A DNA stretch of 64,000 bases from Corythucha ciliata. Its lineage: Eukaryota > Arthropoda > Insecta > Hemiptera > Tingidae. The stretch spans positions 53,782,751-53,846,750 of the forward strand of contig CM075942.1 of the NCBI GenBank assembly GCA_038030265.1, given 5' to 3'. Made by a program: the position numbers and the translations under genes. The notes under the pieces are model-generated. The model had not been told where the DNA came from, did not search any database, and worked only from the letters and a program-made list of their open reading frames with translations. Positions 26,337-44,312 of the stretch are shown one piece after another; the stretch's first letter is position 1, and the number at the start of each line of letters is the position of its first letter.

Positions 26337-26425
26337 ACGAAACTTGCAATTTCGCTCAATTTAGGACCCGAACCCGTGTTGCGAATAAAGAAAGGTCAAC
26401 GGGTTTTTAATGTTATTTCTAGGAC
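25610..26425. repeat. Degenerate ~30-bp array, 'CGAAACTTGCAATTTC' type, with A39 run
   Basis: Units of the form CCCGAAACTTGCAATTTC followed by a variable GCTGAAATTAGG-like part recur from 25,610 to 26,420. They are interrupted by a G13 run (26,108-26,120), by a patch with GGCTGAACCC wording, and by an uninterrupted run of 39 A (26,297-26,335). The same phrase occurs complemented at 32,200-32,960. The A run may be the tail of a lost retroposon or a replication expansion. Confidence 0.75.
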
Positions 26426-29400
26426 CAAATACCGGGTGCCAGTTGTGTGGTAAAGCAACTTGACTTTATTCACGTTTTAAAGAACATTATACTAACACAA
26501 ATTTGTGGTCATTTCGGACCCAAAACATTTTTGGTAGATACTCCCTTTCCTAAAAGAACGAAGTCGAAAAGCCAAAGTATGTATTACAGTGATGGGAGGG
26601 GTGGCAGTGGAAACCTGAAGGACAAATTGGTTGTAACGACATCGTTTTCATTTTTGTGGAACCTCAAAGGAGGGGTGGAAGATAAAATCCTAGCTTTATG
26701 AAGGAAAACGCGAAACACCCCCGTCGAGTTCCTCAAATATTTTTATTTCAGCCTACGTTTCGCTACGGTATCCTCGGGGCCAAAGTACGAAACATTAAAA
26801 AGTTACATGCAATTTAAAACGAGGCCTACCATTGTCGACGAACTCGATGCATAAAACGCAAGAAATAATTATAATTAAAGTCCACTTTTAAAACCCATAT
26901 TAATTAAATAGGTAAACCAATTAATTAGACGTCCCTCCCCCCGTTACCCCTATGTTCCACAACCTTCACTATGATAAAATCCTAGATCCGCCACTGTCTG
27001 TCTGTAGCCGAACTAATTCGGTCCTAGACGGCGTTAAATTTCCCATGTTAGTCACTTTGTCAAGTTTCCAGGGGATTCCCGACTTGAAGTTTTGTTGTGA
27101 CTGGTTACAAGTTGTCGGTTTTGTGCCAAATTTACCGTTTCATCTATGACATTGTGTTAGTTTTTCAGGTAAAAGTTAGCGTTTCGGCTAAATTGCCCAG
27201 ATATCGGAGCTCAAAAAAATGTTTTCGGGTTATAGGGCTGAATGTTCCACCTTCTCCAAAGCCTTGTAACTTCGATACTTATCATCTTCTTTTTACGCGT
27301 TTATTGGTGCGTTGGAAAGTTTTTTTTTTTACAGTTGCAGCTCCAACTTTCACGGCATCAAGAGATAACTGTATCATTCTTTAAACATCCACTGCCACCG
27401 GGTGTTTTTTTCTCTTTTTCTCTCTTATCACAGTTATTCTGGTCTCCTTATTATTACTTATTGTTTTTTGTTGTTTTTTTTCGATTCGACATTGCGTGTG
27501 TGGCAGTGTGAGTGAACTACAAACAAAAATTCTCGAATTTTAACTTGAAAAACATATAGAAATGTAAGCTTTGTTGTGTAATTTCTGCGTTAAATCCCTT
27601 GAAAAAAATTATATCTTTCGAGCCTGTCGTTTTAGATAAAAGCCCCCCAAATAACACTTGAAAGCACCTACTGTCGCGATTAGTAATGAATAGATGCCCC
27701 TTGTGTTGCAATACGCGTATGTATTTTTATTTTTTGAATTTTTAACCATTTTTAGTGTTACACCCCCCTCCACACCATACTAAACCTTCACCGCATCAAA
27801 ACTAGGAAGTTAACTTAGGCCTTGGAACGCCCTTTTTCTCTCTCGGGAGGCTTGGTTTCCTCATTTCAGGAAACAACGACTAATCGTACTCAAATCACCC
27901 TCACCCCCCTCCCACCCCGCAAACACAGGTTTGTTTAAAAAATTCGTTCATTTCACCCCCCTCCCCCGCCACCATCTCTGAATCGTCCGAAAGTGGTTGA
28001 TGGGTGATGCATCTTTGAGAGGCAGGTCGCAAAAATGGGTGACCCCCATTTTTTTCTCTTTCTCTCTTTCGTTTTACCCTATTAGCTGAGCTATTATCCT
28101 CCTCCTGCTCAAATTAAGAAAGAGAAAAATGTTTAAAAGTGTTTTGTAACGGGCGGCGTTTAAAGAAAAGGCGTTTTTTTTTTTTCTTCTTCTTCTTCTT
28201 TTCTTTTCTTTTCTTACTGTTTAACGGCCTTCCTTGACGTCAGCGGTCGAAATGAAAGTTGGTCTTAAAACTGCTGGCTGTTTTTTTGGTGTTTCATTGT
28301 TAGCAGCTAAAGTAGTTTCTCATAATTTAATGTTTTAACCGAGATTTTTGTTCTTGTTTGAGTTGCGAGGTTATTGTTGTTTTTTTCTTTTCGTGACCTG
28401 TGGCAAACAATGCCTGAATAATGTGTCTTACGTTGGCGAACTTTTTTTTTAATGAAATGGTAGTGGGTGGGGGATAAGGATGAGGTTGGATTCATAATTG
28501 TAAATTCATCACGGTAATTCGCAGGAGTTTCAAAATCACCAACCATCTTGTTAGTGGGCACGTTATTTATGCCATGATGAGACAGGTTGGTCGATGCGTC
28601 CGAGAATTCCACGAATCATATCTGCCTGATGTTCACGTGAAGGCGGTTACCAAGAAATGGCTGTTGAGGGAGTCAAACGGCTCACCGTAGCGTAGACTTT
28701 CCCCGAGCCAAGATTCTCCTGAGCCTCCCCCCTTCCCCTTTGTGCTTTGGTTCGCTCCAATTATGAATTTTTATCGTTTTCGCCAACAAAAATCTCAAAT
28801 TTTAAGGGCTTTTTCTCCAAGTTCCCCGATTTTAACGGAACACGCTTCTCACGAGCCCCTTGAACTCAATTGGAGGAAACACAGCAATAATCGCACCAAT
28901 GGGCATTTTTCGTTGTTGCTGGTCTCCCCCCCCCCCTTCTACCCAGTAGGAGTGCTGTGTAGGTTTATGGTACCTGCATCACCATACTCCCCCCGAGAAT
29001 TAGTACACCCACCCGAGGCTTCTTTACGGTCATTGTCGTTATTTTTGTTCATTATTAATTTGAGTATTTTTAAAGCTTCGGTGATTATATCGTCATTAGA
29101 ATTGCTTAAATTAAACGTCAACGATCATCATTCTTCTAGCCAAATTTCACTTTTCAACCGTTTTTTGGCTGTTAAATAATTCAAACGAGTGTCCTCTTGT
29201 GGTTTTCTCTTTGTTTCGTCATTTACATTTTTACTATCGCTTTTTAAAAATTACCGTGCTCGTATCGCGTCCTATTTCCTTAAATTTTACAACTTTTCCC
29301 TTTAAAACTATTTCGTTTTGTTTTTGTTTTCTTTATTAGCCCCGGTATATAGAAATCAAGGCGAAAAGCGGACTGGAGCACGTTCCTCAGCATTGAAATA

Positions 29401-30628
29401 CCCCGCCCCGCCGCGCCACCAATCCATCCATTTTCAATTTACGACTCTGAAAAACTGAAGGAGGTTTTTATCGCTTTCGGTCACAGTTTTTTGATTCTTG
29501 CGATGAATCAAAACCTTCGTGGCCTTCCCCCTGCTGCCTCGGAATTTCTATTTTATTACAAAATGTTACGTGAGAAAAAAGTATCTCTTACGTAATACTC
29601 CGCGTAATTAGCCGCAAAAATAATCTACGCGATGCTACACCAGCTGTAGCAGTAGTTTCCTGTTCGAAATAGATTAATACAGGGCGCTTTTTGTTGGGTC
29701 CTGGACACGCCAAACCAAGAGCGCAACACGGTTTTTTTTATGCATTTTTATTGTTGCTTTTTTAAAGGTTTTCATCCGTCCGTCCCCCCCCCCCAGCATA
29801 GCGTTATAATACCTTTTGATCGTTCTCATAATTGAAGTTTTATACGACACAGCAACAACCCCCCCCCCCCCAGCCAACAAGTTTTTTTTCTGTCACAAAA
29901 CGGTACTACGATTCCCCCGTTCATGCACCGACTTTCAACATTGTCACTCAAGAGGGAGCGACACATCGCGTATTAATCGAGGATTTCTATTTGGCAGAAG
30001 CTTTGTGGCTTTATTGTGCAATTTGTTCCAGACCATCGGCTGTAATGCATACCCCTCCCCAATGCTCCTCGTCCTAGAAGATTGTACCGCAAATCCGAAT
30101 TTAAGGCGTCTAGATTAATTTATGGTAGAACATACCACTCGGGCAGTTTTTTTTTTAATTGGGCCGTTATTTTCGCAGTTTCGGATTAATCTCGTCTTTT
30201 ACTTACTTTTCGCTCGAAAAATTTCTTAATTTTGACATTGCTGCGAGCGTTCGAAAGATCTGCAATGCAAAGAACGCCTCCTTCTCATAACAATTAATTA
30301 ACATTTCGCCCGCTAAATGACAACGGCCCTGGGTGGAAGGGGAGGAAGTGAAGTGACACAGGCCTTCGTCGTTCTATTTTCACCTTTCTAGCTAAAATCC
30401 GCCTCGCACGGCGCGGGCGCCCGCCTGTTATAGTACGACCTTTTTTTGAGTTCGCTAACTGTACGTTATTAATGCTAAAAGCGTTCTAAATTACAAAAAA
30501 TTAAAATCAGGTCCTCATTAACCTCCATCCCCACCACAACTCGCGACCGCTTTTTCTTATTATTTTTTTCCTTTTTTCATTCTCCCACACTGTAGCAGCA
30601 ACGTGAAAGTCCTGCACAATGACCGACT
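26426..30628. other. No gene; contains one transposon end and a second recursive-splice-like motif
   Basis: At 26,985-26,996 GATCCGCCACTG preceded by GATAAAATCCTA is the complement of the CAGTGGCGGA(T/C)C ends seen at 37,317 and 45,263, so a transposon terminus lies here; I could not find its partner. At about 27,155-27,173 GTTAGTTTTTCAG is followed directly by GTAAAAGT. A TC-rich tract lies at 28,170-28,216. The remaining frames are not convincing as exons. Confidence 0.4.
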
Positions 30629-31145
30629 AACACTGGTGAGCATACGTCACCTCACCTTTTTTTAAAAACGCTGCGAATTGTCGAACAATGCCTTATTATT
30701 TCGTTATTTCGACTGTTTATGGGTTTATTATTCATGGATGTAGTCAAATCCGGCTTGAAATTACATGAAAATCGACACCCCACACCCCTATGATCCCAAA
30801 TCCTCTGAAAATCCCCATTTTGGACCCGCTTTTGGCCCATAAAACCCCAGGGAGTTATTTGATCGAACTGATCAGATGTTAGGACCAACTAGACCCCAAA
30901 TGGAGTCTACGTGCGAAAGAACGAGTTTTTTCGAGCAATCCTTGGGCAAGATATGGCCCGGACGGCGGACGGACATTTTTTTTTTATTTAAGATTTGGAT
31001 TCTACGCACTTTGAAAAGTAAAACTACAAATTTTGAGGGGGGGTCAAAAAAAATGTTTTGTGATACGATTACAAAGACTTATTATTGAGAAATAATAAGT
31101 CAAAAATGAAAATGAAAAAGTGAGGTACCTAGCGAACAGTGTCAC
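30629..31145. mobile_element. MITE-like element, third copy of the GACTTATTATT-hairpin unit
   Basis: The body 30,668-31,104 closely matches the unit found twice in the 2-3 kb foldback, including the terminal hairpin GACTTATTATT/AATAATAAGTC at about 31,077-31,102. Imperfect inverted ends surround it: ACACTGGTGAGC...CACCTCAC on the left, and on the right, complemented, ACACTGTTCGCT...TACCTCAC. This copy is single, so it shows the basic unit from which the 2 kb foldback was built. A frame of about 60 codons beginning MVLTSDQFDQITPWGFMGQK is kept in all three copies. Confidence 0.65.
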
Positions 31146-31767
31146 TGTCAACACGTTTCATGTTTTAGTGTTGTGGAAAGGAGAGGGAGGGTATTCTCCA
31201 GATTTTAACTGTTATGTTTTTTTTTCAACGACAGGTCTTGGGTGAATTGACATTTACATCGAATTTGAATAGCTGCAGTGAAGAAGGAAAAACCGTGGAA
31301 CGTACCCCCTCCCTCAAACCACACTCTAACCATATCCCTAAACCATATTCCCCAGTGAATTTTGAAAGTCTGTCGCGGATACATTTTCGGTCTTGGGCAA
31401 ACCAGGAGAATCCGGAGACTGTAAACACTCTCATTTTGTTTCTCATTTTGTATAGGAGGCTAAATGATCAGTTTTAGTGATAGCGAGGGGTGTTAAATTG
31501 CCAAAAAATTGGAGGAAATAATGTGAGTTTCAAGCTCCGTGTGTATGACTGGGGAAGGTCATATAGGCGGATTCACTGAAAGAACGATCTGCTGCTGATT
31601 TTCACCTTTGAAATAGATTTTCTGCGATAAGAGACCCGAAAATGCTGCGTGCGTGCGATTTTTCATCGTCTAACGATGGAGGGATTTTGGGCTTTTGGGC
31701 CTTTCCAAGACTCTAAGGCCCCGGAAAGGAGACAAACAGCAAATTTTAAGCTTTTGGGACGGAGAGG
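31146..31767. other. No gene recognised
   Basis: An 87-codon plus-strand frame at 31,214-31,477 follows an acceptor-like TTTTTTTTTCAACGACAG. It has no recognisable motif and no matching donor, so I do not call it. The last bases, CGGAGAGG at 31,760-31,767, are the left target duplication of the next element. Confidence 0.3.
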
Positions 31768-33088
31768 CAGGGCTGTTTCTAGCCCTCGGGGCCCCCAAAC
31801 GCTTGGACAGGAGGGGGGCAGCTGGCCACACTTCTTCAAGGCGTCTTTGTTCGTAATCAGCTACAATTGGAAACCGTCAATTTGTCCCTTCAAACTGGCT
31901 GATTGGCATTATTAGTGAACATTTTTCTCTTGAAAAAAAAAGTAGGTATCTTGAAAATTCTCCCAAAAAACAGATTTTTCACAAGAGAAAATGTCGTTTG
32001 TCGCAAAGTCGCTTCACGGCTTAAAATTGTATTAGCGGCTGAAATTGAGAACAAACGCTCAATCACAGCGGAAATTAAGAGGAATCGCTCATTCACTGGC
32101 TAAAATTGAAAAAAACGCTCATTGAAAGCTAAAATTGAGAAATCGCCATATTCGTGCTTACAGAGGCAAGCGCTAATTCATGGCTAACGATTACCCTCGA
32201 AAATGGAAGTTTAGGGTGTTATTTCTACGAAATACAAGTTTCGGGTCTTCATTCTAGCAAAGTGCTAGTTTCAGATTTCATTTCAATGTCTGCGAAATTG
32301 CTGATGAATAGCAAGTTTCCGTGCTGAATGACCGTGAAATCGCTAGATTTCAACTGGTTTTGTGAGCTCGCAGCCCTGGCAAGCCGGCTACGATGGATAG
32401 ACTTGCCTAGACTAGATTTACCGTACCCCTCAACAAAATAGCAACTTTTTGGGCAAATATCTGCGAAATTGAATGTTTCCGGGTACAATTTTCGCGAAGT
32501 TGCAAGTTTCAGGGGCCAATTTTGTTTACAAAGGTTGTGGGCCCTGGACTAGCCGAATAGCCGTGAAATTGCATTATTCAGAGACAAATATTTAGTGAGT
32601 TTGCAAATTTGGGTGCTAATTTCAGCAAATTTACAAGATTCCTGTCTGGATGTTATTAAAAGTTTCGGGTCTTCGTGTGTTAATCTAAGCAAAGTTGCAA
32701 GTTCACAGCCTTAGTTTAAACAAAATTGCAAGTTTTGGGGCCTTTTTCGAGGTGGTGAATTCAGCAGGCTAGCTGGCTCTAACAGAGCCCAGAGCCTATT
32801 TAATACCCAGTAAATCGATAGTTCCATGGCCAAATCTCCGCGGCAATGTGATTTTTGGGTCTATTTTCAGTGATATGCAAGTTTCGGGGCTTAATTTCAA
32901 CGAAGCAGGATTTTAAGGATCTTAATCCGATCTTATCCGATTTTGTAAGATGGAATTCTTCGAAATTCAAATTACTCTGATTTAACACTGTAAAAACGCA
33001 CCTACCAGTATCGTAAAAACTATCCACTTCATTCCTGAATAAATTTTTGATAATTTTATTCCAAGCCGGGGGCCCCCCGTCCGTCCTG
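31768..33088. mobile_element. Non-autonomous hAT-like element whose body is phrase arrays
   Basis: The left end starts CAGGGCTGTTTCTAGCCC and continues GGGGCCCCCAAACGCTTGG. The right end, complemented, starts CAGGACGGACGG and continues GGGGCCCCCGGCTTGG. The flanking octamers are CGGAGAGG (31,760-31,767) and CAGAGAGG (33,089-33,096), matching at seven of eight positions, as expected for hAT target duplications. No transposase is present. The 1.3 kb interior consists of two degenerate arrays: GGCTAAAATTGAGAAA-type (31,890-32,200) and CGAAATTGCAAGTTTCGGG-type (32,200-32,960). This is the clearest case that the arrays travel as transposon cargo. Confidence 0.65.
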
Positions 33089-33256
33089 CAGAGAGGTGGC
33101 GGACAGACGGTAACGTGAAACGGCCAAAATTTGGGTGCTGGTTGCCTTGCTTTGCCCGAACCTTTGCCTGGCTCTTCTTAAAGCCTCGTCGGCGTAAGAC
33201 GCAGGGACACCTCCGCAGAACGCAAGAAAAAATAAAAAATAAAAAATAATAATAAA
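33089..33256 (+). mobile_element. Possible LINE/SINE 3' end with A-rich tail
   Basis: A GC-rich stretch (GGCGGACAGACGG..., GCCTCGTCGGCGTAAGACGC) ends in an A-rich tail of AAAAAAT/AATAAT repeats at 33,224-33,256. That is the layout of a retroposon 3' end. On the opposite strand the tail creates a hydrophobic N-terminus for a 68-codon frame (33,056-33,262), which I treat as spurious. Confidence 0.35.
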
Positions 33257-34541
33257 ATGCAAAACAAGGCGTACATTATCCTGGTACGTGTTGCCCTGGC
33301 CACTAATTCTGCGTCCTAAGGAGCACAGAGAGCCTAATGGGGGGGGGGAGGTTTGGAAGGTTTTAGGCTGATAGGGAGGGTAAGTGGGTAGAGTTCAGAC
33401 TACAGTTGGTTCTAGTGAAGACGAGTAGTTGTTAGAGGGGGGTGGCATATGCACCACTAACGATTTCTATTTTTTTTTTTTTTTTATTCAAAAGAGCCCC
33501 CCACCCCACCTCTTCTCGCCATTGCTCTATTTTGATCCCCTCCTCCTCCTTCTTGCAACGGTAATAAAAATTGTACAAGTTTATAGCTGTTTTATGTAGT
33601 TTTTGAAAAAGAGCTGATTTTATTCAAAAGTCACTTAGCGAATGGAATTTTTAACTGTTTTCTCCCTCTCCTTCCCCCCTCCCCTCACAACCATCGGTCT
33701 TTCTATTCACGGCCGGTTAAAATCCAATCAGGAAGTGGCAGCAGTCGATAGTTCACCAGGCAGTGGGTGTTTAACGAGTGGATATCGCTGTTTTTAGAGT
33801 CGCATTTCGACCTTTTTTTATCTCTTCTTTTTCACTAGTTTTGTTGGAACGTGTCGGTTGGGTGAATCGCGTTAATTTTGTCCTGACTAACTTTGTGAAA
33901 TTTATTCGTTTCTCTGTTTTGGGCAATACGTTTACATCTTTGGGCAGGTATTGGGGTGAGGGGAGTGATCTACTGAAATGCCCGCCAGCGGCAGAGGGCA
34001 AACTGGGCATGAGAGGGAACAGCATTGGTTTTGGGTGGGAGGGGGCAGATATCAGACAAGAGCCATATAGACGGTCGAGAGCTACCCAGGGCAAGGCAGG
34101 AAAGTCAAATCTAGGGTGGGTGAGGGGGTAAACACAATATACATCGACGCAAACTACGAGCCTTATCCTTATAGTCCATGTTCATAGACTTCGACCCTTG
34201 AATCCAATCCTTTCTGTAGGGAAGTTTGGAGTTCCAGGACCAACTTGGTCCTGAAAGGTGCTCGTATACCTTTTACAAGGTATTTCGTAGGGTAAGTCTG
34301 GACGTTGCTGGACGAAAAGTTGTGGGGAGGGGGGTGTAGTTGTTTTCTGAGGAGGTGGAGGGGGATAATATAGGCGAATAGCGTGACCCAGCCGGGGACC
34401 TCCCTCCATAGATGTTTACAATTCCAATCTACATGAATATTCGAGGGATAATCTATCCCCCACCAACCCCCTCGTCATCTTTCTTTCATGATAGCACCCG
34501 TATCGCATTGGTTCATCAATTTTTTCGTGTTATTTCTTCAG
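33257..34541. other. Upstream of the kinase coding exons; probable 5' UTR intron
   Basis: No coding exon is seen. The stretch ends in the acceptor TTTTTCGTGTTATTTCTTCAG (AG at 34,540-34,541), 11 bases before the kinase ATG, so at least one non-coding exon and the promoter lie farther upstream. A poly(G) run is near 33,340 and a T-rich run near 33,471-33,486. Confidence 0.45.
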
Positions 34542-34552
34542 GGCTGTTCGAG

Positions 34553-40736
<6,184 letters not shown>

Positions 40737-41276
40737 AATTGGCAACTTCTTAAATTTTGCTTTGTTTTGTTTTTTAAAAACCGCCTCCTTACCTTTTTCT
40801 TCCAGTTCCTTTTTGATTTTTGTCAAATAAGCCCAAAAAAGTGACGGTGCACCTTCCAATCCCACCACAGACAGGAGGGGGACCCCCTCTGGCTTTTTGT
40901 TCCCTGTACACAGGTTTGTCTCTAGTCGAATTAAGCCTAGTGTGGGTGTTGTTTTTTTCATTGCTTTTAACGCTCTCTACAATTAGCACTACACCGCTCT
41001 ATTTTAGAAGAAAAGGTGGCGAGTACGTTTTTTTTTATAAAAAAAAAAATAAAAACAAAAACAAGTCCCGAGGACCCTCGCGATGCCCCCTTGGGACGGT
41101 TAGAAGAGTGCACAAAGAGCTTCTTTTTTTGTAACGATGAATTCTGGTCTCAACTTGTGGTAAATATTACTTTTTATTATTTCGCCCTATTGATTAATTT
41201 TGGGGATTTGATTGTACTTGATTCGCACTTTAGTCCAAGCAAAAATTAATTTCGAGTTCATTTGGATGAGGCTTTG

Positions 41277-41482
41277 AATAAAAAATAGCGTAGAAGTCAA
41301 ACCAAAGGTCCATGTTATTCTTAAAAAATCATTTTTCATGAGCGTAGCGAGATCAATTTGCAAGCTTTTACGATGTTTTTTTTGTTTTAAATTAAGCGAA
41401 TAGACTCGTTTTATTTGTATCTATGTATTTATTTATTTATAGGAATGTAAGTAGATCTGATAAATAATAATAAATGAATAAA
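41277..41482 (+). terminator. Candidate poly(A) signals of the kinase gene
   Basis: AATAAA occurs at 41,277-41,282, 41,469-41,474 and 41,477-41,482, about 540 and 740 bases after the stop codon at 40,734-40,736. Either group would give a reasonable 3' UTR. 40,737-41,930 contains no other feature beyond homopolymer runs. Confidence 0.45.
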
Positions 41483-41935
41483 AATATATTATTTCGTTGA
41501 CAGTGCGCCTGATTGTGATATGTAAATTTTTTTTTTTTTTTTTTAAAGGGGAAGTCTAGGCTTTACTTTTTATTTATAAATTTTAATGACTTTTGTTTTT
41601 ATTTTGATTCCTACTCTTTTGAAGAAAGAAAAAAAATACATTTATATATTTAATCCAGGATTGTTCGATTGCCTAATACGAGCTAATATCCACCATCCTA
41701 ATACTCTCATTAACTCCCATCGATCACTGGTACGAGAACAGAGATTTGTCAACTTTTGACCTGCCTGTGTAGGAAATAACGGCTAATTTATTGATACGAG
41801 AGCCGGTGTGGGATCTGTTGGTCGGGTGGTGAAGCGGGAGGGTGGTGCATGGTCGTACTGTGGAAAATGTCTTTAAAAAGAGACCAAAATCGCTGCCATC
41901 TTGGTTTTCTTCAATCACGCTCGCTTCACTAGCGG

Positions 41936-42176
41936 GCTACAACGTGACATAACGAGCAAATAGACGTTTTTGATAAGATTTGGTGCCCAAGGACCAGGAG
42001 AACAGAATGTCCTGGGAGCTCGTGGATGAATCAATTTTTGAAGCAAGCTGAGATCCTAGCACACTATATTCTCGTAGTACGAAAGATCGAAAATCACCGC
42101 GTTATACTGGAAAACGGGGCAAACTCGTCGTTTTTGACAACATTTGGTGCCCTACGCCCAGACCAGGAGAAGAGAA
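41936..42176. repeat. ~145-bp tandem repeat, left part (interrupted)
   Basis: Units share TTTTTGACAAGATTTGGTGC, ACCAGGAGAA-AGAATGTGCTGGGAGCTCGT, and a part ending CCGCCGTTTTACACTGG. Two units precede and about three follow (43,872-44,312) an inserted element. The arrangement shows the array existed before that insertion. Confidence 0.7.
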
Positions 42177-42185
42177 TGTGCTGGG

Positions 42186-43871
42186 ATGCACGTCAACCTG
42201 GCGGCACCCATATCAGTAAACATGACGAAAATGGCGCCATTCGTTTGTTTACTGTTTGTTTACGTTTGTTTAGCCCAAAGTTTCGTTTGTTTAGCCCAGC
42301 AAAACATGTAATTATAAGAAAATACATCATGTGTGCCGCCAACTTCACGCAACTGCACACACGACCCCAATCGTTTGTTTCGCTACATATTCAGACACAA
42401 CTTCGTTTGTTTACGTTTGTTTAGCCAAAATTTTCGTTTGTTTAGCCTAGCAAAACATGTAATTATAAGAAAATACATCATGTGTGCCACCAACTTCACG
42501 CAACTGCACACACGACCCCAATCGTTTGTTTCGCTACATATTCAGACACAACTTCGTTTGTTTACGTTTGTTTAGCCAAAATTTTCGTTTGTTTAGCCTA
42601 GCAAAACATGTAATTATAAGAAAATACATCATGTGTACCGCCAACTTCACGCAACGGCACACATGACCCCAATCAACAACAATATTTCCCGTCTCCCGTC
42701 TTCTTACAACCAATAGTTCATTAGTATATCGCACATTAGTACTTAGCTCCTGGAATGTAATGTCGGTATGCAGGCAAGTCAGGCAATGTTTGAGAGACTG
42801 GGACGGAGGAGCAACAGCATGGTTGTTGTCACTCCCAAGACGCAATTTGCAAAGAGTGGTGGCAATGCTTACGGGCTACTGTCCGTCGGCATCAATATGT
42901 GATGATTGTGTTCATGAGCAAACCTGACGTGTAGGTAATTTGGACACGGGGAACCCCATCGGAGCATGTTAGGAGCACTCAGGATGAGTTAAAGACTAGA
43001 AAACGTTTTAACAACAAATTGTTTCCTGGAAAGACCAAAAATTCACACGTTTCTAGGAACGGCGACCGTGTCAACATCATGGTGTTATTGTTTTTCTTAT
43101 TAATTTCGAAGTTTACACTACTTGAGCATGATTTTAAAGGGAGAAAAACACAGAAATAATCATGTGTGTCGTCGCACAAAGTTGGCTGGCCTCATTTTCT
43201 TTTTCGAAAAAATGAATAATACAATGCAGAACAGCCAAACAATGTAAATGAATTAGTAAGAATAATGAACGAATCTTTGTGAGTCACACGAGTTATTATA
43301 ATCAGTACACAGCAGCGTATCGCTCAAGACGAATAGAACAACGACAGTTCAACCATAATCGTTCAGACTTCCCCAAAACGGAAATACCAGTGAACAAACT
43401 TTTTGGTTCATGAGTGCCTCTACAAAAAGTTGGAGGGATAACAATTTTGATGATAAAAAAATTTATATTGCAAAGCTAAACAAACGAAAATTTTGACCAA
43501 ACAAACGTATATAAACTACGTTTCTGCAGAGTGTGCAAACAAACGATTACATTCATATGTGCCGCTGCGTGAACTTCACGACGCAAATTTGTTTTTAAAC
43601 CTTTTATACTGCAAGGCAAAAGAATTTTGCTAAACTTCTTATACTGCAAGCAAAATAATTTTGGCTAAACAAACAAAAAAACCATTCCATGTCTGAATAT
43701 GTGGCGAAACAAACGATTGGGGTTATGTGTGCCGTTGCGTGAAGTTGGCGGCACACATTTTGTTTTTTAAAAAATTGTATTTTGCAGGGCTAAACAAACA
43801 GTAAACAAACGAATGGCGCAATTTTCGTCGTGTTTATAGTGCGATATGAGTGCCGCCAGGTTCACGTGCAT
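42186..43871. mobile_element. Mutator-like non-autonomous element with 9-bp target duplication
   Basis: The left end ATGCACGTCAACCTGGCGGC and the complemented right end ATGCACGTGAACCTGGCGGC open inverted repeats that stay alignable for roughly 200 bases. TGTGCTGGG flanks both sides (42,177-42,185 and 43,872-43,880). Removing the element and one copy rebuilds a single 145-bp repeat unit. A 9-bp duplication with long terminal repeats is typical of Mutator-like elements. No transposase frame is seen. A 151-bp tandem lies near the left end. Confidence 0.7.
42235..42690. repeat. 151-bp subterminal tandem repeat rich in CGTTTGTTTAG
   Basis: Nearly identical units repeat with a 151-base period; ATGTGTGCCGCCAACTTCAC starts at 42,330 and recurs near 42,481 and 42,632. 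They contain several CGTTTGTTTA words, possible transposase-binding subterminal motifs. Diverged complementary copies occupy about 43,485-43,830 near the other end. Frames of 60-132 codons across the repeat reflect its period and are not genes. Confidence 0.8.
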
Positions 43872-44312
43872 TGTGCTGGGAGCTTGCCGACGAATCAATT
43901 GTTGATATGTAGTAGACGGTATACAAGCACGTTATATTCTCCTGATACAAAAGATGGGAAACCACCGTTTTACACTGGAAAAAAGGGGCAAAATCGTAGT
44001 TATTGACGAAATTTGGTCCCTGACGATCAAGAGAATAGCATGTACTGGGAGCTTGTTGGCGAAATAATTCTTGACGGGAACCCAGCTCCAAGCACATCGT
44101 ACAAAAGATCGGAAATCGCCGCATTTTAAAGAATAAAAGGGGCAGAGTCGTCGTTTTTGACAAGATTTGGTGCCCAACAGGCTGGAGAATATAATGTGCT
44201 GGGGGCTCATCGTCGAAATAATTGTTGACGCAAGCCGAGCTCGAAGCACATTGTATTCTCCTGATACAAAAGACCGGAAACCGCCATTTTACACCGGAAA
44301 AGACCCCCGGTG
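43872..44312. repeat. ~145-bp tandem repeat, right part
   Basis: About three units continue the array interrupted at 42,186, with phrases ATTCTCCTGATACAAAAGA, GGGGCAAAATCGT and GTGCTGGGAGCTTG. The array ends abruptly at 44,312 where retrotransposon coding sequence begins. It may therefore have been a repeat at the edge of that element, or a satellite into which it inserted. Confidence 0.65.

Noticed and set aside
33056..33262. 68-codon frame with a signal-peptide-like start
   Set aside because: The hydrophobic N-terminus is the reverse translation of an A-rich retroposon tail.
42026..42666. Repeated open frames of 60-132 codons
   Set aside because: They share the same peptide because the DNA is a 151-bp tandem repeat; no domain is present.
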